DNA of 45,378 nt from Priapulus caudatus (taxonomy: Eukaryota > Priapulida > Priapulimorpha > Priapulimorphida > Priapulidae), in NCBI RefSeq assembly GCF_000485595.1, contig NW_014577076.1, forward strand, positions 417,430 through 462,807, read 5' to 3'. Under the pieces are notes generated by a model. The model did no database searches, was not told where the DNA came from, and saw nothing but the letters and a program-made list of their open reading frames with translations. Positions 22,202 to 34,643 of this stretch are shown one piece after another. A program made the position numbers and the translations under genes. Numbering within the stretch: position 1 is the first letter of the stretch; every line of letters begins with the position of its first letter.

Positions 22202-25200
22202 CTCTCTCGATAAGATTCCCTTTCATGTGCTCATCCAGTTTCTCGATCTCCCTCAATTTTTCCTCCCTCTTTAGTTTTTCTTATCTCAGTTGAAACCATT
22301 AGCTGCCTTCGCTTCTCTATATCAGTGTCTATCAAAATTCGTTTTTTCGTACCAAAAAGGAACTATCGAGCATGTCGATTCCTTTGTGAAATCAAAAGTG
22401 GAAACAACACTGTCGCTCCATGTCAGAACTCCCATCCCATCCCTGTCCTCTTATTTTCCCTTCATGACCATATAAGGTGAAGCTGAACAATGGCCATTCT
22501 TCGTGCAAGCTGTTCTTAATTAACCGTTGTTTTCGGCCGTGATTTCTTGTCGCAACGCACGGACACCGATCACGTCTGCATGCATGTGGTCATTGCACAG
22601 CTTTTCAATGCATCAAATCACGTCATACAAAGAATAATTTATAGCGCACACAACAACTGGATTGTTTTATGCAATTATGGTTAGCCTTAATTAGAAGATA
22701 CGAGAACAACAAACACATTACTGCCCTCGCTTTGAGATGTACCGCGAAGTCGGGTCTAATAAACCGCCAAGGTGCGAAGTTCACTGAGACAGCTGCATCA
22801 ATTCCCTGCGCTAGGTGCGAGTGCGATATCGTCACAGCCAACAATAATTTCAACTTCATCTAAAATAAATGGACGCCCCTCGCTTCCAATCTAATATCAA
22901 TTAGGGTTCGCGTGCCAGCCATCAGTCACCATGCGCCCGTTCGTTCGCATTGACACGCTCGCTAGGGAACGATTAGAACACGTCCAGACGTACCATGAAA
23001 CACTGTCCTTTCATACAGCTTGCATGTGTTAATATATAACTCGATTTATTGTGCCAAAGTAGACAAAAAGACTATACTTCTTCCGACAATGAAATTGCAT
23101 TAGCATTGCATAGCATGGCATTAGCATTTAGTATGAGCATAAAATGGCATTGCATGACAAGAGCCTCTTTGTAACGGTGTCATAATGATACAATCTCACC
23201 ACCATCTGGTTTACCTATGTTAATGAGAATGTATGTTTAAAAAATGTAGATGGGTGAGAACGAGACCCAGATGCCCCCTCCCCCCACATCCCCGATGTGT
23301 TCACAGATAGGTGAATGTTAAATCGAATCTGAAATGCACAAACACCTAGACTTTCATAGACTGCATGAGGCCAGCAGTGTATACATTCCAGTCACTTCCA
23401 CACAACTTTACATACTGCAAATCGCATAATTAACGTTCACTGAATCCACCGATAAAGTTTCAAATTAAAACCTTTAGCAGAATATCTCAGTTCAGAAAGT
23501 GTTTCACACAAACTATTCATTATTATATTTTGATACAATTAAGTGCTGATCAGTTTTAGTTACACAACATCTACTGTCACTATATTGTTTACGGTATTTT
23601 TGATGGGTAATCTTAAAGTTATGCATCTTAAACTGATGCATTCTTAAAGTTATGCATCTTAAAGTTATGCATAAGAAAACAGTGTCAACCTTAATTAACT
23701 GTGCTGCAAAATGTTTGTTTGTTGTTGTTACTGCTGCTGCTGATTCGTCGTCTGTTGTTGTTGCTGTTAATATTTGGAATATTATTTTTTTATCTGGTTA
23801 CTCATTCCTGTCTTTCTCCAGTAACAATGTGTGTAAACGTTGAAACATGCAGATATTTTAGGCTCCTCCCATCAACCAGGTGTCAGCTCCACCATGAACT
23901 ACGGAAGTATTTCTTTGTCGAGTCATAGCTGACGTCTATAACCAGGTGATGCAAAATAGCATTTCATTTTAAATTGTCCACATAGCAAAGAAATAGTCAA
24001 GAGAAGTGATTAGCTGAGTGCTTTTATGCTTTGGATTCTCGTGGAACTCTTTGGAACTACTATCGTATCAGAGACCTGCGATAACAATAAATGCAGAAAC
24101 ACTGGAACAGAACAACATATTTGCAGTCGCAATTCGTGGGCGCATTTCCACGTATAAATATCTGCATATAACACGTGTGCACACGGTAGGCTCTAGTTAA
24201 TTTTTTATATGAGCTCATGCATCTCGTACACCACTGTGTGAAAAAGCCAACTCAATGGCAGCTATCACTGCGCAGTTCAAAATTCCTGTTAAATAGACTT
24301 TAAATTACAAACGCTAATGACAGCACACTGGATGAAGGATTACAGCATTACTGTCACCATCAATAATGAAGCATGACAGATGAGCTACTAAGTATAATCT
24401 CTACTGTATCATAATTACAGCAGGAATCACTACTTAAATGTCTAAAAGTATAAAAAATGGTGCGAATTACAGCAAGTGTTAATTATTACATTCGCCACCT
24501 ACACCTTGCAAGCTACACCTACACCTTGGCTTCATTTCGAATCAGCAGATGTGTTGCTTATCTTTGTATTTTACAATAGGCTTTATTGTTAAAAACTACA
24601 ATACATATTCTTTAAAATATAAAATACTTTGAATATGTGTACACCTTATAAGGCACACACATGCAGGCACTGCGCACACGCACCCACTCACACATGCCTG
24701 CACACACATATAGACACGCACAAACACACACACGCACGCACACACGCACGCACATACACGCACATTTGAGTAAACTTACATTTGACAGAGTGGCATAGCT
24801 GATAGGCTATGTGTCGTACTTGGTCCAGTGGATACGGCTGGTAACCATTGTCCTTCTGCAACAGCAAAGTTGTCACGTGTCTTTACGTATACATAACCGA
24901 CAATCAATCATTATTTTTGCACTAATTTGAATATTTGACTAGACCTGATAGAAACTTACAAATGCAATAGCATCCAAAAAAAATACAATGCCCAATACAT
25001 TTATCGTATTACGTGCATGGAGTATGAACAAGCCTTATTGCACGCGAAGCTTTTATCAAATGCTCACGTAGCAATATTCCTTTATACTGCAGCATCTAAG
25101 ATGCTAACACAATCTGTGCTACTTAACAAGTTTCTTAACAGACTTAAGATGGGAATAGGCATTGTGATTTTGTGCTGATTCTGTACAGATTTCATTCGCG

Positions 25201-27018
25201 TTGGAGTAGATTTAATCAATAAGAGGCATCACGCAAAACATCCTGGCATGACAACATGAGAACCATTCAATCATGGTCCCAGGCGTCATGTAAAATGCAG
25301 TCCTCACGAAAGTACATATAATGTTCAAACGCTACGCAAATGTATGCGATTAAAAATGCATGTGACAAAATAGTGTGATAAAGTAGAGCGGGCGACTCTA
25401 GCTCTCTCTCTCTGACTTGAGTAAATTTGCACATTGTGGCATGCGATTAAAATTGGTGCAAAATCAAACACAGGTGCAGTCAGTGTCACCTAACGGCATA
25501 CACTAATCATAATACTGTACAATCATTTAGCCTTAGGTCCACTGAAGTCATATACAGTAAATACCACGCCGCAAGAAAAATTCTTTCCAGATAAGACCAT
25601 GCCAGAATAAATTCGCTCTCGTAGAGAAAAGTATAGTACCTTACCAGCTTGTACCACTTCATACCACTATATTAGTATATCTGCAGATGGCGCGCACGCA
25701 TTGAACAATTGAGTCACATACAGTCTGTCATCACTGTTACTACCGCCAACGATTTTACAGCTCAATTATATTTTTACGAGGGAGAAAGGTGCTTTGTGAT
25801 GAAGTACTATAAGACCGTCTCGCTTCAATTGCGTCCATGCAATCATATTAATATAACATGCAGCTTAATGCAGTTACTTTGCGTTACTTGTTACGTTGAA
25901 AATTTCACGCGCGCAACTCCGGTTGTTGTGGGACATTCATCCAGACTCTAATTGATTTTTTAATTACTGCTGTTCTTTATATTGCACGCGGCAAAATCAA
26001 TACTAATATACTCCACATTAATGGCATAATAGAGGCCTCGCTACGTAATGAAGAAACGTGGCACGACCGCACATAGCTGACACAAACGAGCTCGTAAGCA
26101 CCTTCAACCTCGTCATGGTCACAACCGTCACCATCACAGCCACAAACTGACTTCAAGCAATCGAGTTTTAGTTATAGATTTTTTTAAATGCGTGCGTGCG
26201 TGTTTGTGTGCATTCGTGTGCTCCCGCGCACGTGTGCGTGCGTTCATGCGTGCATGCGTGGTGGTCACACGGAGCTCCCATTGGTTCGGTCTGGGTGGCC
26301 ACCATGGTGACAGACATGCAGACAGCTTGCCTAGCCGCATTAAACGTTGGCGTAATACGCCACTGCTGTTCGGTCATGATAACTAGAATAACCAACCTAT
26401 CCTGCGCTTGAGGGAATTTATTAAGGCTTCCGAAGCCGCGTACCGATTGCTTGTACTGGTTAGCTGGGAAATTTTTATGATCAATCACTAATCTTGTAAA
26501 TCCCCTTCACTGGCTAGAAGTGGCGCTCTTTTTATACGTCTGCTTACGCAATCATGCCAACCTTAGAAGTGCTACTCGTTTCTCTGCACGTATTGTTGCC
26601 AGTGATACGAGTATGCATGCTCTAGAGTTTGATACATTACCAAAAGTAATTTGGAGTTCGATACATTATCAAAGTCATTATCAAGTGCATAAAAACATTC
26701 TTATGTACTCTTGATATACTTGTATGTATTTGTAAGAATTACTGAATTTTTTAGTCTGTCAGTTCAAGAAGTTTATAAATGGACCTTTGACGTGTAATGA
26801 TGCTGACTTTTACATTCTGCTACATGCTGACCAGTGGTCATACCATCACTAATTGGAAGACGAGATTACGTTTCGCTTCTCACTAGCTATTCATTGGTGG
26901 GTTAATTTGCATCAAGCACGCACTTACCAGAAAGTCAAACACGCTGAGGCCCAGAATCTCAAAAGCAATGCACATATGTCCGTGGTAGTCGAACCAATCC
27001 AACATACGTACGGATAAA
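17037..27018 (-). CDS. CLK: LAMMER/CLK (Doa-type) dual-specificity kinase, C-terminal seven exons
   Basis: CLK kinases phosphorylate SR proteins in the nucleus and so steer pre-mRNA splicing. Exons in transcript order: 27018-26928, 24855-24780, 19317-19223, 18558-18429, 18270-18188, 17654-17487, 17240-17037 (stop TAG 17039-17037). All junctions have GT/AG and matching phases, giving 281 codons. Seen in order: [20 protein letters not shown] (hinge), [18 protein letters not shown], the catalytic loop [25 protein letters not shown] (Mg-binding loop), [25 protein letters not shown], the LAMMER signature [12 protein letters not shown], and [15 protein letters not shown]. The tail ends RERSHSLSR, as in Drosophila Doa. 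Catalytic Asp and DFG are intact. The glycine loop, catalytic Lys and helix C exons are not in 27,019-45,378, so the gene is partial here. The 5' exons must lie beyond a large intron or outside the window. Confidence 0.95.
18756..18803. repeat. (CAA)n followed by (TAA)n microsatellite
   Basis: About 35 bp of CAA repeats runs into TAA repeats, inside the CLK intron 18559-19222. Confidence 0.9.
20387..20864 (+). mobile_element. Probable non-autonomous Helitron
   Basis: The 3' end has the Helitron hallmarks: a hairpin CCCGCGC-TTA-GCGCGGG (20838-20854) followed after six bases by CTAG (20861-20864) and then T. A TC start preceded by A occurs at 20387 and is the best candidate 5' end, but TC is too short to be sure. 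Inside are a TATG microsatellite (20417-20434), two 31-bp direct copies (20615-20645 and 20646-20676) and a duplicated GTAAGCCCAATAATG. No Rep/helicase coding sequence is present. Confidence 0.5.
22021..22208. repeat. (CT)n microsatellites, two long tracts
   Basis: Uninterrupted CT runs occupy about 22021-22086 and 22152-22198, joined by a degenerate TCTCTG-rich linker. Open frames across them encode only Ser-Leu or Glu-Arg repeats and are not genes. Confidence 0.95.
23608..23672. repeat. Short tandem repeat with TCTTAAAGTTATGCA core
   Basis: Three good copies and one diverged copy of a TCTTAAAGTTATGCA unit lie head to tail. Confidence 0.75.
24654..24766. repeat. CA/CG-rich microsatellite next to a CLK exon
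   Basis: A degenerate CACACA/CGCACG tract ends about 14 bp from the splice donor of the exon 24855-24780, on the intron side. Confidence 0.85.
24856..26927 (-). other. CLK intron
   Basis: A 2.1-kb intron. It holds a degenerate TG/CG tract (26186-26262) and otherwise AT-rich sequence with no recognised exon. Confidence 0.8.
26186..26262. repeat. TGCG/TG-rich degenerate microsatellite
   Basis: Repeated GCGTGCGTG and TGTGTG units with interruptions. Confidence 0.8.
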
Positions 27019-28982
27019 CTGCAATAAAAAAAAATCACGTTAGCATATAGCTCAGTAATAGTTCACAGATTAAAAGCGCAAACAAACCGAAGCTTTTAAT
27101 ACGTACTAAAGCAATGGAATGTGTTTAACAATCCTCTCTCAACAAAGGAAAAAATAACATTTTCTGTTTATGATTTCTAAAAAATAGAGTCAAAAATGCT
27201 TTTTGAGCAAATGCGCGCGAGATGCATATATAGTGAGTGATAACTTGACGAAATTGTGGAATTGCGTATAAGGTCACTGAAGCCCCCAACGGACAAGGTG
27301 AATCACTTATAATTCCACTGCTTACCATGTAATAACTGATCGTGAAGATAAAATGTTTAATGGAGAAAAAAAAACGCTATTATGGACATTTTTGCCAGGA
27401 ATGCAACCGTGCCAAAAAACATTTAATAAATAATATAAATATTATAAACAAATAATAATTTTAGTAATTAGTTATTAGTTTAATTTTAGTTATTTTTAGT
27501 AATTTATTCATTTCAGTTTGAAATGACATTTCCAAAAAAATCATGATGCTTATATTAAAAAGCCAACACATTATCATCCACGGATGTGTTAAAAGCATTT
27601 TCGATATCTGCACTATTGACAGATCATTGTAATGGTTTGGATATTAATCAATACATGCATCATTCCTCACAGATCATACAGACGCTAGTGTTCTTCGATA
27701 GTTATAAGCAGGCACATTTGTACAATTGTGTATAGAATTGTACATATTGAACAATTGTACACATTGAACATGTTATATTGCCCAAATAAATTGACAACAT
27801 TTTACAGCACAACGTAACTGAAAAGACAACATTTTGATTATATCCCTGGTCCACCTACAAGTACACAAAGCCATTGAAATCCTTGGTAGAATTTTTGTAT
27901 ACTGATCACTAATTTTCATAATTACAGCTTTGAATTCTGGCGTTTCATGAAACAGCTTACAAAAAAACAGTGCAAAGCACAGTAAATAATTACAAAGCAA
28001 GAGCAAATCCAACAGCAAACAGCTAGACATTCACAATAGGTATCACACATTCACATACACTTAAAAACTGCAACAGTAAACAGTGAAATCGCTGCTTTCC
28101 GAATGATCATGACCATAGACTCAATGTTCGCCATAATTGGAAATATTATACGAATTGAGTGTAGCATTCATTGCACGCAGCATGTTGCCTATATAGCTTT
28201 CAATTATGGGAAAGCACAAAGCTTGCCCGCAAGAACATAATGGACTATATCGAAAGATCAATGAACATGCACCAATAAAATTATATAAGAATGTTCACCG
28301 ATGATTGAAACAGCTTGCTAGTAAAGACCCGACCACATACACTCATAAACCGCAAGACCCTGGCACAGAAAATCAACTAAACATTATTTTGCAAATGTAT
28401 ATCCATTTTATTTCTTGCAAATGCTTACCAATTAATTTTATTTGTTGCTAATGGTTGACAATTTTATTTATTATCATTTGCATGGTGCAAATTGCAGAAA
28501 TACATAATGTACAACCAGCCATGCATTTAGCAGCCTGACAGCGTTTATTCCAACACAGGAAATCGAGTTTTGCAAACCTTAGCTTAATTATTAGCGTTGC
28601 AAGAACGTGTACCAATGCGAGACTGTAGCGCCACACATAGTTCGTACAGAGTTACAGTTGCACGTTTAGTGGACCGAAACATGCACTCTAATGCACAGGA
28701 CAAACGATGCAATATGAATCACAGGGAGCATTTAAATTATTTGAAATCTTTCTCTCTTTCTCCCCATCTATCTATCTCTATCTCTATAATGCGTATGATA
28801 TGCGATTAGTTAATAGTGTATATTGCTTACGTGCCATGCACTAGTTATGATTATATGTAATGCATATACATTTAAATAAGTAATAAATCAATGAGACACA
28901 ACAAACACCAGACATTATAAGCACCATATAGTTCATGTTACGGTGCACACATTTATCTGAAGTTGTTACTAAGTTTATACAT

Positions 28983-29060
28983 GCACGACAGCACAATAAC
29001 TATATTGTGCTATATTAACACATATTGTAACTATATTGTACACATTGTAACACATATTGT
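28983..29060. repeat. Degenerate tandem of ATATTGTAACACAT-like units
   Basis: Four to five partial copies of an ATTGTAAC(AC)AT unit follow each other. Confidence 0.6.
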
Positions 29061-30138
29061 AACATAATAATATTATACAATTATCAACGGCCTCGGTGAA
29101 TTAATCCTTGACCAGGTCCGTATATAGTCACGTGTCGACCTCATCACAGGTCGATAACCGTTTTATTATATGGTTAATAAAGAAATTTTAAAAAAATTGA
29201 ATGTGTTAGTCAATAATTTAATAATACATTTAATAAATAAACAATAATACATAAATAAACAATTTAACTAAATAAATAACAACAAATAAATAATAATAAT
29301 ATTTATATTTATATTTATATTTATTATATTTATATTATTTTATAATATAGCTATCTGATTGGCTGCTAATCTTCGATATAGAAGCGGTATAGCTCGATTA
29401 GCCAGCGCTCACACACCAACTTTCTTCACGCGAGGTGTACTCGTTTGACACGCGCGCGTCAACTCGGCATGAGGTACGGACCTCCAAATGCCATATGGGC
29501 CAATCAGATTCAAGCAAAATGCGCTACCATTTAATAATAACAATTGTAACTATATTACACTTAACTGCATTGTTTCTGGTGAAACTTTCATGTGATTTGG
29601 TGGGACCATAAACAGGCGACGTCTCAGTTGCTTAAACGATAAGACGGCTAATCCTATCTTTAACTTGCAAAGCCCATGAATGCGTACATGCAGCACATTG
29701 AAAGCCCATAATTTTCACAGCACGCAATAACCAACTATGGACATTGAAATGTACGATATTTGCATTTCTAACTGATGCACAGATGTACGTATTTATTATG
29801 TAACCACGCCCATCAAATTTGCATAATTATATAGCATACTTTGTGCATAGAAATTTATATGTTTCTGCCAAAATGGCATTACATTATGCCACTATGACAA
29901 CGTTTTCACAATCTCCATTTCTTGTCGGGCGTAAAAGCTTTATAATATTACGTTTTATTATAATTACGTCTCTTTACAATATACAATGACAGCTTTTATA
30001 AATCCCGTTATGCTGCAAAATCCAACCAAGTTGGCATAGCTACCCAGCTATTTTTTCAGGGATACAGCAGGGATGTATCAGGTTATTTGCAGGGATGCGC
30101 CAACCTGACTATAGTTATCCGCACAGGTTTCATAGAAA

Positions 30139-30234
30139 CACACGCTCACGCGCACACCCACAACATACACGTACACACACGCACGCACGTACACACACGC
30201 TCGCATGACGCACGCACACGTGCGCGCATAAACA
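30139..30234. repeat. CA/CG-rich degenerate microsatellite
   Basis: Mixed ACACAC, CGCACG and GTACAC units. It creates a long, low-complexity open frame on the minus strand. Confidence 0.85.
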
Positions 30235-31123
30235 CACTGTCATCAACACTGATATAACAACGCCGGGCAACATTTCGAACACGTGGGTATGAAGCCAACA
30301 CGGTTTTTGCATAATTAAAAATGTCCCCTCCTGTGATTGATTTCACGTGTAGAGATGAAGCTGTACAGATTGAGCAAAAAGAGAAAGAATAGAGGACTTG
30401 TGTAAAGATGTGCGAAGGAAAATTAGCAGAGGGTGAAAAGAAAAAAAGGAAAGGGGGAGAGGGGTAAAGCCGTAAAGGGCACAGAAAAGGGAGAGTCCGG
30501 CAGGAACTTTCGAGACACCCTGTGCATCTAATTCTGGCTGGGGCTGTCAACCTGTACTCTGTATTCGTCCAGATGGCCTGCCAGATCCGTGCTGAATTGT
30601 GAAGGGGCTTAGCATGCGATGTAAGTAGCTTTGCCTTCAGCATGCTTCCCTAACTAGTTGAACATTGACAATCAATACTCAGAATCACACTTCACGCACA
30701 GTGTGCTATGGCATATGTCATGCTAGCTGTTTTAGGGTTTGCCCATAGCAGATTCACGTGTGAAGACATTAATCATGGCAAGTCACATTTCTGCAAATTT
30801 CTGTAATCCATGCGAATGTAGTTACAGTTCCCCTAGCACGTGCGGCCGCTAGCATATGAACCTGATATAACACCACATTGAAGTAACTTTCATTGCAAAT
30901 CTAAATGCGGGGATCGAGCTCCGGTAACGTTCTGCATATTAGCGACGTACTATATATGCAATATAATATAACAACGTAACGAACGCTATAATGGTGCTTC
31001 CTCAGAAACCCCTGAGGGCGAATGCATCAGAATTGCTACTCTTGCTTTGCACACAAACCTAGAATGATTCTCTCTCCCTCTTCTCGATTTCCCCACCAAT
31101 CTCTCCCCCTTCTCTATCTTACA

Positions 31124-31177
31124 TGCACGCACGCACGCACGCACGCACCCACGCACGCACACACACACACACACACA
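31124..31177. repeat. (GCAC)n-(CA)n compound microsatellite
   Basis: GCAC units (31124-31159) run into CA units. Confidence 0.9.
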
Positions 31178-32499
31178 GACAATTTATTTGAGCAAAGTGA
31201 CGTTGTTGGCAACTAAGCTGGAATATATGGCAACTATAAAGCGCGTCTGCGAAAGTAGCTGCTGCTACTTGGTGATTTATTCCTTGGAAACAGCAGCTAA
31301 TTTAGGAAGTAATGTCGCCCGTGCAAAATGGTTGTTTATTACGCCACCTGCGGGAAAGTGCGGCTTAACGAGTCAGTACTTAATTAGGGAGTCAACGAAT
31401 AAGACATGAACGTAAAATGCATGTGATACCAAGCTTCACACATGGATGCTCCAAAGTTTCCCAACCTAGTTTTCGATTAGAACCTAGTCCGCCCACCGTT
31501 ACCCGAGTCCATGCAATCAGTACGTCGCTAGCACCTGTGTTGACTTCGCTATAATACATACCTGTCATTGATAAATGACATCGCAGCGATCGCATAATTA
31601 ACGTTTTAATGAAATTTGCGCACTTAACTCGTAATGTAACGTGAATATATACGTGACAGCCAAACCCACGGACAGAACAGAAGTTACGTGTTATATTTAT
31701 GCAACACATGGTGAGAAAGCTCTGCTTTGCCGTTTCACTAAGTGATTTTTCAGCTTTGTAAATCAAAACCAACACAGCACCAATGCACACTTGCATTTCG
31801 ACAATTTTTTATTCTACATCAAAATCATCATCTTATTTCATAGTTTTGAAACAACTCCTCAAGTTTCGTTGAAACTGTGCATGTCAATAAAATCGAGTAC
31901 ACTAAACTAAAATCATTCCCAATCAAATTCGCTGAGTTTTAACATTTCTTGTAAAATCAGATATATTTAGTGTTTAACGTAGGACTTAGGTTGGCATTGG
32001 CAAGACGTCTATGCATCACTCATTCATGGCGAGAAACATTACCGAACTCTAATGGTGACGACACCTCCAACGAATCCCCCTTTACGATCGCTTGTACGTA
32101 CATGCACGGGTCTTATAGCGCGCGCGCGTGTGCATGCGCGCGTGTGTGCATGTGCGCGCCTAGCTGTGTATCACGGCGTGTGCGTGCCTGCCTGCTTTCC
32201 AGTGTGTACGGGTTTGCGTCTACATGGCTAACATACAACTTGATAGATCTCCATGCATAGCTTCGTCCATTGCTCCACAACGTGCCTACGTGTATTACGA
32301 TGACGCACATCAGCTCGTTAGCTATATATAATCAAGAATCGGACCAGTAAATTAACCGAAAATGTTTCATCGTGGCACCTTGAGGGAATACTGGTCGCAT
32401 TTGCATTGGTGTCAGTGTACCGTGCCCCAATGGATACTCGCGCTAATCTAACTAGTAATAGCCATTAGCCCTTAAACGGGACAGAGCGTGCGCACGTAC

Positions 32500-32683
32500 C
32501 TCGGTATGAGAGTACACGCAAAACAACTGCGACAACGATGCATTCGTCACGCATTCATGGCCAAGCTTCATGTGCAGCTTGCCTTTCTTCTTTATGCATA
32601 TAAAGAAATATTCTTCGGATGTCTGCATGTTCATAAGGGTGATAACCTGGGGCGAGTCGACTAAACGGCACCGATACGTGAAG
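32500..32683 (-). CDS. Candidate internal exon of an unrecognised minus-strand transcript
   Basis: A pyrimidine-rich acceptor (ACCCATTCTCAG) precedes 184 bp open in one frame and ending at a GAG/GTACGT donor. It reads FTYRCRLVDSPQVITL, then an EEYFFICIKKKGK block, ending VYSHTE. It begins after two codon bases, which matches the phase of both upstream candidates (34643-34540 and 34320-34271). The peptide is not recognised. Open frames of this length arise by chance in 45 kb, so this is a prediction only. It could belong to the 5' part of the CLK transcript or to another gene. Confidence 0.2.
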
Positions 32684-34041
32684 CTGAGAATGGGTAAACG
32701 GGCAGCTAAAGTCAGCACAAGCAGCACAGCATCCATACATCTAACGAAGGGCAATTATTACATGGCATGATGGTCATGTGTGCAATATACTCGTGGGAAA
32801 TATGTAACGGGCAAGCTTAATTTCTCCCTTTATTACATCCACACTCGTATCCACCTCGGTGAAACGATTGCCGGTCGACGCGTGGCCCTATTTTGCCGCC
32901 ATGCACCGTCTAGCTCATTTCATCCGAGTATTTCATCATGCAGCGCATCATCTAACGTATTTCATCAGCGCGCACTGCTAGCATAATCGTTTGAAGCAGT
33001 TCAATCGTGATTAGATATGGTATTGGAGGTAAATAGGCTCTGCGCTGGATTCAGGTGATAGCGCTGCACGCGTGAGCACCGCCGTTTTAACGATGCCAAA
33101 TTATTTTTTTATATAAAACTACTATTAGGTTGAAATGCAAGCTTAAATGGCAACGATTTATCTATAGCGCGGAACTTGCCAACACTACGCCGTAAGTCAG
33201 ATTAGCTTCGTTAATTCAATCAACTACATTCAGTCAGGTAGTAGGTAGCTTCATTAGTTTTGGAAGGTTTGCTATTTTTTTAAATATAATCTACATCAAC
33301 TAGATATTTTTTAACAGGATATAATTAATCGATTTGTACTGCCATTGACAATGCAGAGTTGTAATTAAAATAAACGTGGCTCCAGCGTTGGTTGCTTTTA
33401 GTGTGCACTGCATGAAGCTCGCAATAGCTTGGTTGGCAAAAAAGATCGAATTAATACTTTACATAAACGCTCTTCTATATAGACTTTAACTTTTGTATAC
33501 ATGTCTAACTAACAGCCTAGCGCGGAAACATAAGTATATAGGCACTATTATAAATGACTTAAGCGTGCATTGGGGCATTTCAAAATGTAATCCAACAAAG
33601 TTCATAACTCCCTTACTTGGATCAATAATACCGTCTTGTTTTGATCTTATCAGTGCCCACAATTATCAGGATTAGGGGGGGGGGTCCTCGGTAAATAGGT
33701 ACAAGGCACAGATCGGTACACGGTACAGATAATAAAACTGGGAGTTACCGCACGCGTGTACACGTACAAACCGCATGGTGGCAGGAATTATACGGCAATT
33801 TATTTTGATGAAAAATTTACTGCGAATAGATTCGACGTCGTTGGATTTTCCAACACAAAGTGTGAGCAGGCACGCCGACTTTATGTAAACCTTAAATGCC
33901 CCCATGGAAAGAATCCGCGCTCGTCTCTTTCCACCGAATTTATGCTTCATTGTAAAACTAAACCCATATGATTCAATCAATTATGCATTGACACGTTTCA
34001 ACTATGAGATTTCCACACAAAAATCCAAGCACACCCGCAAG

Positions 34042-34079
<38 letters not shown>

Positions 34080-34270
34080 TTTTATCATCTTTATTGTTAT
34101 TATTAACAATTCGACAACATACGAAAACAAGACTGTCTGGTGATTCAGCGAACGACGCTGTCTGCATGTACACGCCACTGACTATAGCGGATGATATGTA
34201 AAACTAATTAACTATTCATGAAACTAAAACCAAACTTTTCATCTGGCTAGAATGAAACTAGACTACTTAC
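32684..34270. other. AT-rich non-coding stretch
   Basis: Apart from an ATT microsatellite (34043-34078) and a G run at 33675-33684, no structure was recognised. Overlapping open frames on both strands at 33670-33980 resemble nothing known. Confidence 0.5.
34043..34078. repeat. (ATT)n microsatellite
   Basis: An uninterrupted run of 12 TTA units. Confidence 0.95.
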
Positions 34271-34320
34271 AGTATTATCATGTCTGCAGAGTATCCTCCT
34301 CCATAGTAATTAACCGACAT
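34271..34320 (-). CDS. Candidate first coding exon with upstream TATA box
   Basis: On the minus strand TATATAAGG (about 34359-34351) lies roughly 30 bp before an ATG (34320) that opens 16 codons, MSVNYYGGGYSADMII plus two bases, ending at a strong GTAAGT donor. The phase matches the acceptor at 32683. The arrangement looks like a core promoter plus start exon, but the peptide is too short to identify. Confidence 0.2.
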
Positions 34321-34539
34321 AAACGCGGAAAAATCCGTCTGCGTCACACCTTATATACAATTACAAGGCCCGCGGCAGATGATGATTAGAGACTGGTAAG
34401 TAATTAGCCTTCTGATATACGAAATTAAAAACATCTAGTTTCTACAATTACGAATACATTTTTTTTTTCAAAAATGGCCCAAATGTCTAAATGTTAGAAT
34501 TTATTTCAGTATACGTAGTTAGATAAAGCTCACTCTTAC

Positions 34540-34643
34540 CTCTCATCACTAGCATGGTACAGTCTAGTAGGCCTAACTATACCCTTTGACATTTTTCCGT
34601 AGGCATCTAGCTCTTTGAATTCTCCCATCGCGTGTATTACTAC
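34540..34643 (-). CDS. Candidate exon, unrecognised peptide
   Basis: Between a TTTTGTTTGCCTGAG acceptor and a GAGAG/GTAAGA donor, 104 bp are open, including an ATG (MGEFKELDAYGKMSKGIV, then RPTRLYHASDE). The composition looks protein-like. It ends in the same phase as 34320-34271, so the two could be alternative exons joined to 32683. No family recognised. Confidence 0.22.

Larger units (their letters stand above)
19318..24779 (-). other. Large CLK intron
   Basis: A 5.5-kb intron separates the exon ending SVK from the exon starting FLHGNQL. It contains a probable non-autonomous Helitron (about 20387-20864), CT microsatellites (22021-22208), a short tandem repeat (23608-23672) and a CA/CG-rich tract (24654-24766). 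No further kinase exon was recognised in it. Confidence 0.8.
27019..32499. other. AT-rich stretch upstream of the first recognised CLK exon
   Basis: I searched the minus strand for the glycine-loop and VALK-type blocks of a CLK N-lobe and found none. The stretch holds repeated ATTGTAAC/ATATTG units (28983-29060), an A/T-only run (about 29230-29345), CA/CG microsatellites (30139-30234 and 31124-31177) and two CCAAT-box-like motifs flanking a GC-richer patch (29357-29510). Several open frames of 60-165 codons occur, but none resembles a protein I know. Confidence 0.5.

Noticed and set aside
21862-22274. Open frames of 78-109 codons rich in Ser-Leu or Arg-Glu
   Set aside because: They are translations of (CT)n repeats.
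29890-29930. Minus-strand EMEIVKTL resembling the start of a CLK kinase domain
   Set aside because: A stop follows within two codons and no glycine loop is present; chance similarity.
30146-30643. 165-codon open frame on the minus strand, the longest in the window
   Set aside because: Its C-terminal third is translated CA/CG microsatellite, and the rest has no motif or conserved feature I recognise. An EGTF match near 30320 is not followed by a glycine-loop sequence, so it is not the missing CLK N-lobe.
31392-31796. 134-codon minus-strand frame
   Set aside because: No recognised motif and no convincing splice context; compatible with chance in 45 kb of sequence.
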